Of a DNA stretch of 64,000 nt, positions 27,861-37,482 are shown piece by piece; position 1 is the stretch's first letter, and the number at the start of each line of letters is the position of its first letter. This DNA comes from Paenibacillus sp. FSL R5-0766 (GTDB taxonomy: Bacteria > Bacillota > Bacilli > Paenibacillales > Paenibacillaceae), in contig NZ_CP150227.1 in NCBI RefSeq assembly GCF_037971845.1, positions 1,922,001 through 1,986,000 of the forward strand, written 5' to 3'. A model generated the notes under the pieces. The model was not told the origin of the DNA. It saw nothing but the letters and a program-made list of their open reading frames with translations, and searched no databases. Both the position numbers and the translations under genes were made by a program.

Positions 27861-27896
27861 TAAACCCCTTCCGGCCCAGGGCCTTCAGAGGTTTAG
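27861..27896 (-). terminator. Terminator of holin-like gene
   Basis: On the minus strand AAACCTCT-GAA-GGCC pairs with GGCC-GGA-AGGGGTTT, then TATTT. Confidence 0.6.
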
Positions 27897-27930
27897 GAGA
27901 ATTCATGGGGTCGTTAAGGTGAAGTGGAGA

Positions 27931-28290
27931 TTAACTTTTGGAGCTTCGTCCGGCATCAAAAGGGGTGGATACCGGGATGAAGAGATCGATAATCCCGATA
28001 ACCAGCGCAGCGAGAATGGCACCGAGCAGGCTGACTTCAACATGATCTACAACATATTGACCAAGCCAAATCACCAGTGCGCTAACGATAAATCCGACAA
28101 TACCGCGACCAAACGGGTTGACTCTTTTGCCGAAGATACCTTCAACGATCCAGCCGAGCAGGGCAATGACGAGAGCAAGCAACAGGGCGCTCCAGAAGCC
28201 ACCAACGGCGAATCCGGGAACGATCCAGCTGACCACCATTAATACAATTGCAGCGATGACAAATCGCACGACATGTCCCAGGAAATTCAT
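27931..28290 (-). CDS. Phage-holin-family (YvlD-like) membrane protein
   Basis: The protein has 119 residues, four hydrophobic segments (about 5-25, 30-50, 60-80, 88-108) and a short polar tail. Family resemblance is to the 4TMS holin-like group that includes B. subtilis YvlD, which despite the name is chromosomal and not in a prophage. AAAAGGAGG precedes the ATG. Function unknown. It lies where cvpA and polX lie in B. subtilis. Confidence 0.85.
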   Translation of the reverse strand: MNFLGHVVRFVIAAIVLMVVSWIVPGFAVGGFWSALLLALVIALLGWIVEGIFGKRVNPFGRGIVGFIVSALVIWLGQYVVDHVEVSLLGAILAALVIGIIDLFIPVSTPFDAGRSSKS

Positions 28291-28477
28291 GGTGTTTACC
28301 TCCTTTTATTCGGATTGAACTGAGCAGGGCAACTCCAGGGGGATGGAGAGGTTGCACAATCCTGACACCTGTAGTTTGTGGTGCTATGGTTGAAGTTATG
28401 TGTGGAAGGATTCGTTAAATAGCGTAAGAAAGTTTCTTTCGTTATAATACAGATATAGTTTGGAAGGAGTTGTACAC

Positions 28478-30844
28478 TTGGACACGAAAATTTTACACAC
28501 ACTGGAATATCGCAAAATTTTAAATACATTGCTTAGCTTTGCTCAGACGACCATGGGAAAAAAGAAAGCGGAGCAACTTGAACCAAGCAGTGAACTTGAA
28601 GAAGTGAAGCGTTTGCTGCAGCAAACCGATGAAGCCTTCACATTTGATCGCCTGAAAGGCTCACCGTCTTTTGGGGGAATTGTAGATATTACGGCTTCCA
28701 TCAAACGTGCTGAAATTGGAGGCACACTTAACCCTCACGAACTTTTGGGAATATCCAATACAACCTTTGCGGCGCGGCGATTGAAACGTCAGATTGGTAC
28801 TTTGCATGAAGATGAGCCCATCGAATCATTGTTCTATATCAGTGATCAACTGTCAGAGCAAAAAACGCTTGAGGATGCCATAAAAATCTGTATTGACGAT
28901 AATGCAGAGGTTGCCGACAGTGCAAGCGTAACGTTGGCGCAGATTCGTCGTGAGCTGCGAGGCGGAGAAGCACGGATTCGCGAAAAACTGGATTCCATGA
29001 TACGATCCTCTACCGTATCCAAGATGCTTCAGGATCAGCTCATCACCATCAGAGGAGACCGTTTTGTAATTCCGGTGAAAGCTGAATATCGTTCGTACTT
29101 TGGCGGGATTGTGCATGATCAATCCGGTTCAGGTGCGACATTGTTCATTGAGCCGGAATCCATTGTTGCAATGAACAACAAATTACGTGAGACCCGGATT
29201 CGGGAAGAACGCGAAATAGAAATTATTTTGCAGAAATTGACGGCACTTGTCAGTGAGCAGGGAGAGTGGCTGTTGTATGATGTCGACTTGCTGGGATCAC
29301 TTGATTTTATCTTTGCCAAAGCACGTCTCGCTCGTGAACTAAAAGCAACTTTGCCTCGCATGAATGACCGCGGGTTCCTGAAGCTTAAGAAAGGCCGTCA
29401 TCCACTGATTCCGATTGAAAACGTGGTTCCAATCGACATAGAGTTGGGCAATGATTACACATCCATTATCGTGACAGGTCCGAATACGGGTGGTAAGACG
29501 GTAACGCTCAAAACGATTGGATTGCTCAGCCTAATGGCAATGTCCGGTTTATTTGTTCCGGCTGAGGATGGCAGTCAGTTATGTGTATTTGATGCGATTT
29601 ATGCAGACATTGGGGACGAGCAGAGTATCGAGCAGAATCTGAGTACTTTCTCCAGTCATATGACCAACATCATTCGCATTCTGAAAAACATGACGCCAAA
29701 AAGTTTGGTGTTGCTCGATGAACTTGGAGCAGGGACAGACCCGGCTGAAGGTTCCGCACTGGCGATCTCCATGCTGGAGCATATGCACCGGACGGGATGT
29801 CGCATGGTTGCAACAACTCACTACAGTGAACTGAAAGCATACGCATATGAGCGTAAAGGTGTCATTAATGCCAGCATGGAATTTGACATCAACACACTGA
29901 GTCCAACCTATCGCCTTCTGGTGGGTGTACCTGGACGAAGTAATGCATTTGCCATTGCAGAGCGACTGGGACTGCCGGGTTACATTCTCGACTACGCCCG
30001 TGGCGAAGTGAAGGAAGAGGATCAACGGATTGAGCACATGATTGCTTCTCTTGAAGAGAACCGTCTTACAGCTGAACAAGAGCGTGAGAAGGCAGAGAGC
30101 TTGCGCCAGGATATGGAGAAATTACGCAGTCGTCATCAGACCGAACTGGAGAAGCTGGAACAGCAGCGTGATCGCCGGATTGAAAAAGCAGAAGAAGATG
30201 CACGCAGCATTGTGGACAAGGCTCGCGCGGAAGCGGAGAAGATTATAGCAGATCTTCGCCTGTTGGCTATGGAAGAAGGTGCTTCCGTGAAGGAGCACAA
30301 ACTCATTGCTGCCCGCAAACAGTTGGACGAGGCAGAACCGGAGAAACGCAGAAAAACGGTTAAGAAGACGGCAACAGCGCCGAAGACTCGTGCCATCGGT
30401 CCTGGTGATGAAGTGCTTGTCTACAGTTTGAATCAGAAAGGCCATGTTGTAGAGATGTCGGGCAGCAAAGACGCTATGGTACAACTGGGGATTATGAAAA
30501 TGAAAGTATCCCTGGATGATCTGGAACTGCAGCAATCGGCTCCCGCAGCCAAACCGAAACAAAAACCGGTAACGGGTATGAAACGTACACGTGATGACAA
30601 TGTGAAAAGTGAATTGGATCTGCGTGGTACCAACCTGGAAGAAGCTCTGATGGAGACAGATCGGTTCATTGATGAAGCTTTCCTTGCCAACCTGGGCCAA
30701 GTTTATATTATTCACGGTAAAGGTACAGGAATTTTACGTTCCGGTATTCAGGATTACCTGCGTAAGCATAAACATATTAAAAGCTACCGGCTGGGCAATT
30801 ACGGAGAAGGCGGGAACGGTGTGACCGTCGCAGAATTGGAATAG
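28478..30844 (+). CDS. mutS2: Endonuclease MutS2
   Basis: MutS-family ATPase with a C-terminal Smr nuclease domain. In B. subtilis it acts on stalled, collided ribosomes; in other bacteria it suppresses recombination. The protein has 788 residues. It has a clamp and lever region, Walker A GPNTGGKT near residue 335, Walker B LVLLDELGAGTDP, a charged coiled coil (about 510-600), and Smr motifs LDLRG and HGKGTG. TTG 28478 is chosen because GGAAGGAG at 28462-28469 precedes it. A TATAAT at 28443-28448 leaves a leader too short for any upstream start. Confidence 0.96.
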   Translation: MDTKILHTLEYRKILNTLLSFAQTTMGKKKAEQLEPSSELEEVKRLLQQTDEAFTFDRLKGSPSFGGIVDITASIKRAEIGGTLNPHELLGISNTTFAARRLKRQIGTLHEDEPIESLFYISDQLSEQKTLEDAIKICIDDNAEVADSASVTLAQIRRELRGGEARIREKLDSMIRSSTVSKMLQDQLITIRGDRFVIPVKAEYRSYFGGIVHDQSGSGATLFIEPESIVAMNNKLRETRIREEREIEIILQKLTALVSEQGEWLLYDVDLLGSLDFIFAKARLARELKATLPRMNDRGFLKLKKGRHPLIPIENVVPIDIELGNDYTSIIVTGPNTGGKTVTLKTIGLLSLMAMSGLFVPAEDGSQLCVFDAIYADIGDEQSIEQNLSTFSSHMTNIIRILKNMTPKSLVLLDELGAGTDPAEGSALAISMLEHMHRTGCRMVATTHYSELKAYAYERKGVINASMEFDINTLSPTYRLLVGVPGRSNAFAIAERLGLPGYILDYARGEVKEEDQRIEHMIASLEENRLTAEQEREKAESLRQDMEKLRSRHQTELEKLEQQRDRRIEKAEEDARSIVDKARAEAEKIIADLRLLAMEEGASVKEHKLIAARKQLDEAEPEKRRKTVKKTATAPKTRAIGPGDEVLVYSLNQKGHVVEMSGSKDAMVQLGIMKMKVSLDDLELQQSAPAAKPKQKPVTGMKRTRDDNVKSELDLRGTNLEEALMETDRFIDEAFLANLGQVYIIHGKGTGILRSGIQDYLRKHKHIKSYRLGNYGEGGNGVTVAELE

Positions 30845-30915
30845 CCGGTCCATGAATCAATGATATTCTGCGACCTTATTCATGAAGGTCGCAGATGGGG
30901 AGAGGGGAACGGTGC

Positions 30916-31335
30916 GTGATAGAAAGCATTGACCAATTGCTGTCTCATCCCTTGGGGATGGTACTCGGTTTTTTCTCGGTAGCGATTATGGAGCTACTTG
31001 TATTTCTGGCTTGCTTCGAACTGGTGACCAAGTATAAATGCTGGACGGAGATCAAGAAGGGCAATGTGGCCGTTGCGATGGCTACAGGAGGTAAGATCTT
31101 CGGGATCTGCAACGTACTGCGTTTTTGCATACAGGCTAAATCTTCGGTGTATGAAGCCATGACGTGGTCGTTTGTTGGGTTCTTCCTTCTGCTCGTTGCC
31201 TATTTTTTGTTCGAATTCCTGACACCCGTGTTCTCCATTGATAAGGAGATCGCAGCGGACAACCGAGCTGTTGGATTGATATCCATGGTTATTTCCGTTT
31301 CATTGTCGTTTGTTATTGGCGCGAGTATTATCTAG
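30916..31335 (+). CDS. DUF350 membrane protein (YshE-like)
   Basis: The protein has 139 residues and four transmembrane segments. It corresponds to YshE, which follows mutS2 in B. subtilis, and so supports the conserved order. GTG 30916 follows AGGGGAA; an upstream in-frame ATG (30895) has no site. Function unknown. DUF350 proteins are widespread small membrane proteins. Confidence 0.85.
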   Translation: MIESIDQLLSHPLGMVLGFFSVAIMELLVFLACFELVTKYKCWTEIKKGNVAVAMATGGKIFGICNVLRFCIQAKSSVYEAMTWSFVGFFLLLVAYFLFEFLTPVFSIDKEIAADNRAVGLISMVISVSLSFVIGASII

Positions 31336-31346
31336 GGGGACCGGTC

Positions 31347-31427
31347 ATGAAGATATTGATACGGATTCTGTTTGCGGCATCAATTGTGTTTTTTGCCATC
31401 GGTGTGATCTATGTGATGAATACATGA
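31347..31427 (+). CDS. 26-residue single-span membrane peptide
   Basis: ATG 31347 has TAGGGGGA nine bases upstream and follows the DUF350 stop by 11 bases. The 26 codons encode a short basic start (MKILIR), then one hydrophobic helix (ILFAASIVFFAIGVIYVM) and NT. It looks like a small integral membrane protein, perhaps a partner of the DUF350 protein. Coding status rests on the ribosome binding site and the helix only. Confidence 0.55.
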   Translation: MKILIRILFAASIVFFAIGVIYVMNT

Positions 31428-31455
31428 TGATTTGAAAGAGAAAGGTTGATTTAAT

Positions 31456-32022
31456 ATGGAGACAACAGTATGCCCTTGGTGTCACACGGAGATTGTATGG
31501 GATGAGGAACTCGGTCCTGAAGAAGAGTGTCCATATTGCCACAATGAATTGAAGGGATATCGTACGCTCAACATTGACATCGGAGATGAAGAGCAAGATG
31601 AAGCTGAAGACGACATTTATGATGTGGATCATGCAAACGATGATAAACAGACTACGGATCTTTCAGATCTGTGGGGGGATGAAGTTGAGCTCAAATTGCC
31701 GGAGTTGCGAACGTTAACCAAATACGCGGATGAAGGTAATGACCTGATTCAATATGAACAAGGTGTCCAGAAGCAACTAGATCATCAGGAAGAAGTACCG
31801 GAGTGCCCGAATTGTCGGGAATTCATGATTCTTGCTGGTACTCAAGCTGCAACGCAGGATAACTTTACTCCAGTTGCTAACGCAGCTTCAGGCGAAGGGG
31901 CACTATTGTCACCACCGTTTAAGGTATTGACCTATGTATGCTCGGGATGTTTCCAAGTTCAATACAGTCTGTCTGAGGAAGATCGTCTGCGTCTGATTAA
32001 GAATCTGAGTACGCAGGAATAA
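31456..32022 (+). CDS. Double zinc-ribbon hypothetical protein
   Basis: The protein has 188 residues. The N-terminus has CPWC (about 6-9) and CPYC (about 26-29); the C-terminal half has CPNC (about 117-120) and CSGC (about 157-160). Each pair of CxxC knuckles can hold one zinc. The segment between is strongly acidic. Function unknown. The site upstream is weak (GAGAAAGG). Probably co-transcribed with the upstream small membrane genes. Confidence 0.85.
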   Translation: METTVCPWCHTEIVWDEELGPEEECPYCHNELKGYRTLNIDIGDEEQDEAEDDIYDVDHANDDKQTTDLSDLWGDEVELKLPELRTLTKYADEGNDLIQYEQGVQKQLDHQEEVPECPNCREFMILAGTQAATQDNFTPVANAASGEGALLSPPFKVLTYVCSGCFQVQYSLSEEDRLRLIKNLSTQE

Positions 32023-32152
32023 ACATTTCGGAGATTCAAACCAAATTTCATAGCAATCCTGAAGATTCATCATGTTTTCCTCTTGCTTGGGGCACGTTAA
32101 CCCTAAGACCTACCTGTACACAGTTCACTTCAGGTGGATGAAGGAGGAGCAG

Positions 32153-33367
32153 ATGAAGATTACTTTAGGCCGACAATCCATTCTGCTTTTGGGCGTGAAT
32201 GGATTGTTTGCGTTAGCCGGAGCGTTGTCCGGAACTTTTTTGAATGTGTTTCTGTGGAAAAGCCGTCCGGATTATGCCATGTTGGGGTGGTTCACTCTCA
32301 GCCAGCAACTGGCCATTGGACTGACATTCTGGCTTGCTGGCAAATGGGTCAAGGAACACAATAAAATGAGTGCACTACGATTAGGTACTGCGCTGTCCGG
32401 CATATTTTATATGATAGTCCTCTGGGCTGGTTCCAAAGCTGTAGACTGGATATGGCCTCTGGGTATACTACTCGGATGTTCCCTGGGGCTGTTCTGGATC
32501 GCATTTAATGTTGTGTATTTTGAAATAACAGATCGAGAAAACAGGGATCTATTCAATGGCTGGGTTGGGTTACTTGGTTCGATGACCGGAATTATAGGTC
32601 CATGGTTCTCCGGTCTGATTATTACTCGCATGACAGACAACACAGGATATCGGCTCATCTTCACGGTATCACTCGTCATTTATGTTATCGCGGTAGTCTT
32701 TAGTTTTTTTCTGAAAAAGAGAAAGGTAAGTGGAACATACCGCTGGTCCGAGCCTTGGATACAGATATCCAAACCGGATAGTCCCTGGAGGACCTTGGCT
32801 TTGGGTTTGTTCGCTCAGGGTGCGCGTGAAGGGGTCTTTGCCTTTCTGATTGCACTGCTTGTATACGTGGCCACTGCACAGGAGTATAAGTTGGGACAGT
32901 TCTCACTCATCACTTCGGCCGTGGCATTAATAAGTTATTGGGCAGTAGGGAAATGGTCCAAACCACAGTATAGATCCAGAGGCATGTTCATCGGAGCTCT
33001 GATTCTGCTGATTGTGCTGATTCCTCTTCTGTGGAAAGTGACCTATGTTACGCTGTTAATCATGGGGATCGGAAGTGCGGTTGCGATGCCATTGTATATT
33101 TTACCTATGATATCAGCGGGATTCGACATGATGGGCACGAGTGGCGAAAATGTGGAGAAAAGGGTTGAACTTGTCGTATTGAGGGAATTATGTCTGATGG
33201 TTGGCCGACTTTTTGGGTTGATCATATTTATTATAACGGTCATGAATAGTCCGTCCCTGCGCATGTTAACCTGGCTTATTATCGTTCTGGGTGCTTTTCC
33301 GCTAATTGGATGGATCTTTATGCGCAAGTTATTGAACCGAACGGAAGGGCAAGAGCCCTCGGCTTAG
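32153..33367 (+). CDS. MFS transporter (YqgE-like)
   Basis: The protein has 404 residues and about 11-12 transmembrane segments with a cytoplasmic basic loop (KKRKVSG, near residue 185) between two halves. It resembles Bacillus YqgE-type major facilitator proteins; the substrate is unknown. AAGGAGGAG precedes ATG 32153; an upstream in-frame ATG (32072) has no site and would add a polar leader unlike the family. Confidence 0.88.
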   Translation: MKITLGRQSILLLGVNGLFALAGALSGTFLNVFLWKSRPDYAMLGWFTLSQQLAIGLTFWLAGKWVKEHNKMSALRLGTALSGIFYMIVLWAGSKAVDWIWPLGILLGCSLGLFWIAFNVVYFEITDRENRDLFNGWVGLLGSMTGIIGPWFSGLIITRMTDNTGYRLIFTVSLVIYVIAVVFSFFLKKRKVSGTYRWSEPWIQISKPDSPWRTLALGLFAQGAREGVFAFLIALLVYVATAQEYKLGQFSLITSAVALISYWAVGKWSKPQYRSRGMFIGALILLIVLIPLLWKVTYVTLLIMGIGSAVAMPLYILPMISAGFDMMGTSGENVEKRVELVVLRELCLMVGRLFGLIIFIITVMNSPSLRMLTWLIIVLGAFPLIGWIFMRKLLNRTEGQEPSA

Positions 33368-33381
33368 CAGCTTCCAAATAT

Positions 33382-33438
33382 ACAAACAGGGTACAGCGGC
33401 GGGAAAAGAGAACTTTCCGTGTGCTGTACCTTGTTTGT
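33382..33438. terminator. Large inverted repeat between convergent genes
   Basis: ACAAACAGGGTACAGC (33382-33397) pairs with GCTGTACCTTGTTTGT (33423-33438), and GGAAA/TTTCC forms an inner stem. It is probably a bidirectional terminator for the MFS and the FAD oxidoreductase genes. Confidence 0.7.
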
Positions 33439-33461
33439 CGTTGTATTGGTTCAGTTGGTGG

Positions 33462-34682
33462 TTATACAGGAGATGGTTTACTTGTACGTGTGAGTGAGAA
33501 CAGATCCATATCGGGGTTTGGTTTGCCAGTAATAGCATCCACAATTAAGGAAGCAGCAATCATGCTGTATACGGTACCGTTGCCTCCATACCCTTCAACA
33601 AAGTACGAATTCGGATAGTCTGGGTGTGGACCGATTAGCGGAAGACCATCATGGGTGCTTCCAAAAACAGCTTCCCAAGCGTAATCAACTTCGAGATCAG
33701 GTAATGGGAAATACTCGGCAATTTTATGAAGCAAAATCTCACCTTTATGAACGGCCTTGATTGCCCGTTGTTCTTCTCGAGGACGGTTCTCATCAAGTCC
33801 ACCTGCAATAATTCTTCCGTCTGGAGTTGTGCGCATATATAGATAAGGTCGTTCGGTCTCCCATATCATGCATTGCTTATGCCAGCTGCTCAGATCCTGT
33901 AGTGGCTTGGTAGCGATAGCATATGTGCTTTGGAGGTATGCGCCTCTGTCCTTTTTAATTTCTTGTGTTTCATAGCCTGTTGAGAAAATAACATGTTTGG
34001 CACGTACAGTGCCATGAGGTGTGTAACATAGGACGCCATTTTCATCATAATCACAATGGGTGAATTCACTATGAGTATAGACCCTTGCTCCTTGACGTGA
34101 GGCTGAGTGGAATAGCGAGTGAACCAAACGATACGGATTAACCTCAGCATCCCCGCTTGTGTATAGTGCAGCACGTTTGCTGAACGGGAACAGTGCACTG
34201 ATTTTTTCCTGATCCCACAGCTCCACATCAAATCCATAATGTTTCAGGTTACGATATTCTTCCTCCATCAACGTTACATCTTCCTCATGACTTGCACAAT
34301 ACAGACTTGTGCGAGGCACAAACCAAGGATCAATCTCAAGCTTCGATGAAATTCTTTCAAGATGGTGCATGGCATCCCGGCATAATTCGTAGAATCGAAC
34401 ACCGGTTTCTTCCCCAAATGTCTGGATACAAGAGGTGAGCGTTTTGTCATTTGTATATTGGAGCAGGCCCGTATTTGCCATGCTGCTGCCATGACCGATA
34501 TCTCTTTTGTCAATAACAACGGTGTCAATCCCCTGATCCGTCAAAAGCTTGGCAGACAACGCGCCTCCCATTCCACCACCGATGATTAGACAATCACAGG
34601 ACAGGTTTTCTTGCAAAACAGGATAATGGGGAGGAGAAGCAAAGGTAGTTGGCCAGAATGTTTTTCCGTTAATAAGTTCCAT
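33462..34682 (-). CDS. FAD-dependent oxidoreductase (DAO family)
   Basis: The protein has 406 residues. The N-terminal dinucleotide fold is CLIIGGGMGGALSA near residue 31, followed by VVIDKRDIGHGSS. The C-terminal GYGGNGTVYS closes the FAD site. This is the D-amino-acid or glycine oxidase/dehydrogenase superfamily; the substrate cannot be told. No Rieske domain is present. It is monocistronic and divergent from the coat genes. Confidence 0.9.
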   Translation of the reverse strand: MELINGKTFWPTTFASPPHYPVLQENLSCDCLIIGGGMGGALSAKLLTDQGIDTVVIDKRDIGHGSSMANTGLLQYTNDKTLTSCIQTFGEETGVRFYELCRDAMHHLERISSKLEIDPWFVPRTSLYCASHEEDVTLMEEEYRNLKHYGFDVELWDQEKISALFPFSKRAALYTSGDAEVNPYRLVHSLFHSASRQGARVYTHSEFTHCDYDENGVLCYTPHGTVRAKHVIFSTGYETQEIKKDRGAYLQSTYAIATKPLQDLSSWHKQCMIWETERPYLYMRTTPDGRIIAGGLDENRPREEQRAIKAVHKGEILLHKIAEYFPLPDLEVDYAWEAVFGSTHDGLPLIGPHPDYPNSYFVEGYGGNGTVYSMIAASLIVDAITGKPNPDMDLFSLTRTSKPSPV

Positions 34683-34779
34683 AATTGATCACCTCTGTTG
34701 AATGTAGTTGAAGTATACTTTTTCAGGTTAAGGTAACAATAAATTCGCAATAACTTTAGATTAAGGAGGTCAGACATAC

Positions 34780-35013
34780 ATGCAAAACTCACAAATGCAA
34801 GCACTGAGCCCCAAGGAACTGAACTATATTGCGGATTCAATTTCCAATGAGGAAATGTTAATCAAACAATGTGCAGCTACAGCCTCCATCACACATAATC
34901 CGCAAATTCAACAGGCGCTGAATCATTATGTTCGCTCACATGAACAGCATCTGAACACACTTGTCAATGCGTTACAGCAACATCAATCTCTTGCACCGGC
35001 GCAATCACAGTAA
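34780..35013 (+). CDS. Small coat F-type spore protein
   Basis: The protein has 77 residues, helical and Gln-rich (LSPKELNYIADSISNEEMLI, then HYVRSHEQHLNTL), resembling the Coat_F / CotF family of spore coat proteins. AAGGAGG precedes the ATG. It is followed after 45 bases by a second coat-like gene. Confidence 0.85.
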   Translation: MQNSQMQALSPKELNYIADSISNEEMLIKQCAATASITHNPQIQQALNHYVRSHEQHLNTLVNALQQHQSLAPAQSQ

Positions 35014-35058
35014 AGCTCAAAACATGACAAGTTATTTCAAAGCATAGGAGGAAAATAC

Positions 35059-35454
35059 GTGTACACTCAATCTTTGTCATCTGGTGGGAATTTTATGCAA
35101 GAGCAAGATTTGTTGAAGTCGATTCTTGCAGATTTAAGACGAACTTCACGTGAATATACAACGGCAACTACTGAATCTGCTTGCCCCACGACCCGGAGAA
35201 TGTTCAATGATTTAACGAACGACACATTAAGACTGCAAGGTGAACTGTTCAACCTGATGCAACAAAACAACATGTATTCCGCTTCATCGAAAGCACTTCG
35301 TCAGGATGTGGACAAACAAATCCAGTCTGCACACCAGACCCAACAGAAGTGTCAGCAATTCATTCAAGAAAAGAACACGCAGAACAGTTCATACAGCCAA
35401 GCTCCTAATGTGCCTCAGCATCAACCGAATTACGGTAACCCTTATTACATGTAA
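35059..35454 (+). CDS. Coat F-type spore protein
   Basis: The protein has 131 residues. A helical core (QEQDLLKSILADLRRTSREY, then MFNDLTNDTLRLQGELFNLM) is of the Coat_F type, with a Gln/Asn/Tyr/Pro-rich tail ending NPYYM. GTG start behind GGAGG. Expected in the spore coat made by the mother cell; no sigma-K promoter could be assigned with confidence. Confidence 0.85.
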   Translation: MYTQSLSSGGNFMQEQDLLKSILADLRRTSREYTTATTESACPTTRRMFNDLTNDTLRLQGELFNLMQQNNMYSASSKALRQDVDKQIQSAHQTQQKCQQFIQEKNTQNSSYSQAPNVPQHQPNYGNPYYM

Positions 35455-35500
35455 CCTTTGCAAAAGAGGTTTGAAGCACCTAACGTTACAGGACCATACC

Positions 35501-35534
35501 ACCGCTTGCCTGAATTCAGGGCAGGCGGTCTTTT
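35501..35534 (+). terminator. Terminator after coat genes
   Basis: ACCGCTTGCC pairs with GGCAGGCGGT (one G-U) around TGAATTCAG, followed by CTTTTG. Confidence 0.78.
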
Positions 35535-35614
35535 GTCTATGCATCAACGTCAAATTCATGTAATATAAGTATTAATTCATTTTCAGGAACCTGGATGATG
35601 CTGGAGGGAAAACC

Positions 35615-36115
35615 ATGAAAGATTTGAACGATCTGCAATTAAAAGTTCTGGATCTGTTGAAGGAAGACGCGAGAAGGACTCCCGCACTGCTGTCGACGCT
35701 GCTGGGGGAGTCGGAAGACAAGATTAAAAACGCCGTGGCACAGCTAGAACAAGACCACGTCATCGTAAAATACGCAACCGTCGTCAACTGGAGCAAAATA
35801 GATGATGAGAAAGTAACGGCCCTGATTGAGGTGCAGATCACGCCAGAGCGTGGTCGTGGTTTTGAAGGGATTGCCGAACGCATTTATCTCTATCCGCAAG
35901 TGAAGTCCGTATATCTCATGTCCGGTGCATACGATCTGCTCGTTGAAGTGGAAGGTGGCAACCTGCGTGAAGTCGCTAATTTTGTGTCGGAGAAACTGTC
36001 TCCGATAGACTCTGTACTTTCAACCAAAACGAATTTTATTCTTAAAAAATATAAGCAGGACGGGATTATTTTTGAAGACCATCAGGAAGACAACCGTCTC
36101 ATGATCTCGCCGTAA
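35615..36115 (+). CDS. alaR: Lrp/AsnC-family regulator, probable AlaR
   Basis: The protein has 166 residues. The N-terminal winged HTH (about 1-60) is followed by a RAM ligand-binding domain (TALIEVQITPERGRGFE, then VYLMSGAYDLLVEVEG). It lies 13 bases before an aminotransferase gene, the same pair as B. subtilis yugG-yugH (alaR-alaT). AlaR activates alaT for alanine synthesis there. The symbol is by synteny. Confidence 0.85.
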   Translation: MKDLNDLQLKVLDLLKEDARRTPALLSTLLGESEDKIKNAVAQLEQDHVIVKYATVVNWSKIDDEKVTALIEVQITPERGRGFEGIAERIYLYPQVKSVYLMSGAYDLLVEVEGGNLREVANFVSEKLSPIDSVLSTKTNFILKKYKQDGIIFEDHQEDNRLMISP

Positions 36116-36128
36116 AGGAAGATGTGTC

Positions 36129-37337
36129 ATGATAGTGAATGAACAGACAACCGGGAACAACAAGAAAATGACATCATATCTGGCACCTCTCGTGCAGCAG
36201 ATACCTCCATCCGGAATTCGTAAATTTTTTGATCTGGTTGGAGACAACAAGGATATTATCACATTGGGTGTGGGTGAGCCTGATTTTGTTACCCCTTGGC
36301 ATATGCGTGAAGCTTGTGTATACTCGCTGGAAAGAGGCATGACCAGCTACACATCAAACGCAGGTATGCCAAAGTTGAGAGAAGCCATCAGTGAATATCT
36401 GGATACGCAGTTTGATACCAAATACGATCCCAAGGATGAGATTATTGTTACCGTGGGTGGCAGTGAAGCGATTGACTTGGCTTTGCGAGCATTAATCGTA
36501 CCAGGCGACGAGATTCTCATTCCTGAACCTTCGTACGTGGCTTATTCACCAATCGCTTCAATCGGTGGCGGTATACCGGTTGGTGTTGAAACCTACGCGA
36601 AAGATCAGTTTAAGTTAACTGCCGAAGCACTTGAAGCTGGTATCACACCGAAGTCGAAAGTGGTTATTCTGTGTTATCCGAGTAATCCCACTGGAGCTAT
36701 CATGACTTATGAAGAGTGGCTGCCTATTGCTGAAGTGATTAAAAAGCATGATCTGATTGTGATCGCGGATGAAATTTACGCTGAATTGACGTATACGCAA
36801 AAACATGTTAGCTTTGCAGCTATCCCTGACATGAAGGAGCGGACCATTCTCGTAAGCGGATTTTCAAAGGCTTTTGCAATGACAGGTTGGCGGATTGGGT
36901 ACATGTGTGGTCATCCTGAGCTTATTGCAGCCATGCTCAAAATCCATCAGTATACGGTAATGTGTGCGCCGGCCATGGGTCAGGTTGCTGCACTTGAAGC
37001 GTTGACGAATGGTTTGGGTGAGAAAGATCGGATGGTAGAATCGTATAATCAGCGTAGACGTTTAATTGTGCAGGGATTCAGGGATATTGGACTTGATTGT
37101 CATGAACCTCAGGGAGCATTCTATGCATTCCCGAGCATTCAAAAGACGGGTATGAGTTCCGACCTGTTTGCTGAACGATTGTTAACTGAGAATAAAGTGG
37201 CTGCTGTTCCGGGCAATGTTTTTGGACCTCAGGGTGAAGGCTTCTTGCGTTGTTCTTATGCTACTTCTGTAACCCAATTAAATGAAGCTTTGGAACGAAT
37301 CGGAAACTTTGTTTACAAAATTCAAAAAGAGGGTTAA
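36129..37337 (+). CDS. alaT: PLP aminotransferase, probable alanine transaminase
   Basis: The protein has 402 residues, class I/II aminotransferase. The PLP lysine is in SGFSKAFAMTGWRIGY; Asn and Asp/Tyr of the cofactor site are in YPSNPTGA and ADEIYAEL; the substrate carboxylate Arg is in FLRCSYA. Its place right after the Lrp-type gene matches B. subtilis alaT (yugH). An aspartate or aromatic aminotransferase is the alternative. Confidence 0.87.
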   Translation: MIVNEQTTGNNKKMTSYLAPLVQQIPPSGIRKFFDLVGDNKDIITLGVGEPDFVTPWHMREACVYSLERGMTSYTSNAGMPKLREAISEYLDTQFDTKYDPKDEIIVTVGGSEAIDLALRALIVPGDEILIPEPSYVAYSPIASIGGGIPVGVETYAKDQFKLTAEALEAGITPKSKVVILCYPSNPTGAIMTYEEWLPIAEVIKKHDLIVIADEIYAELTYTQKHVSFAAIPDMKERTILVSGFSKAFAMTGWRIGYMCGHPELIAAMLKIHQYTVMCAPAMGQVAALEALTNGLGEKDRMVESYNQRRRLIVQGFRDIGLDCHEPQGAFYAFPSIQKTGMSSDLFAERLLTENKVAAVPGNVFGPQGEGFLRCSYATSVTQLNEALERIGNFVYKIQKEG

Positions 37338-37482
37338 TACTAAAGTAGAATCTTTTTACAAATGTGGCATTGTTATCATTTGGAAAAAAAATAACTTTCT
37401 TTTACAAAATAATGTGATATAATTCAAATTTGAAATAAGTTTTCATATATTTGGAAACCATTTTTCCAAGGAGGGGTTAGCT

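Noticed and set aside
27931-28290. Prophage remnant suggested by the holin-like protein
   Set aside because: No lysin, integrase or other phage gene nearby; the family is a common chromosomal one.
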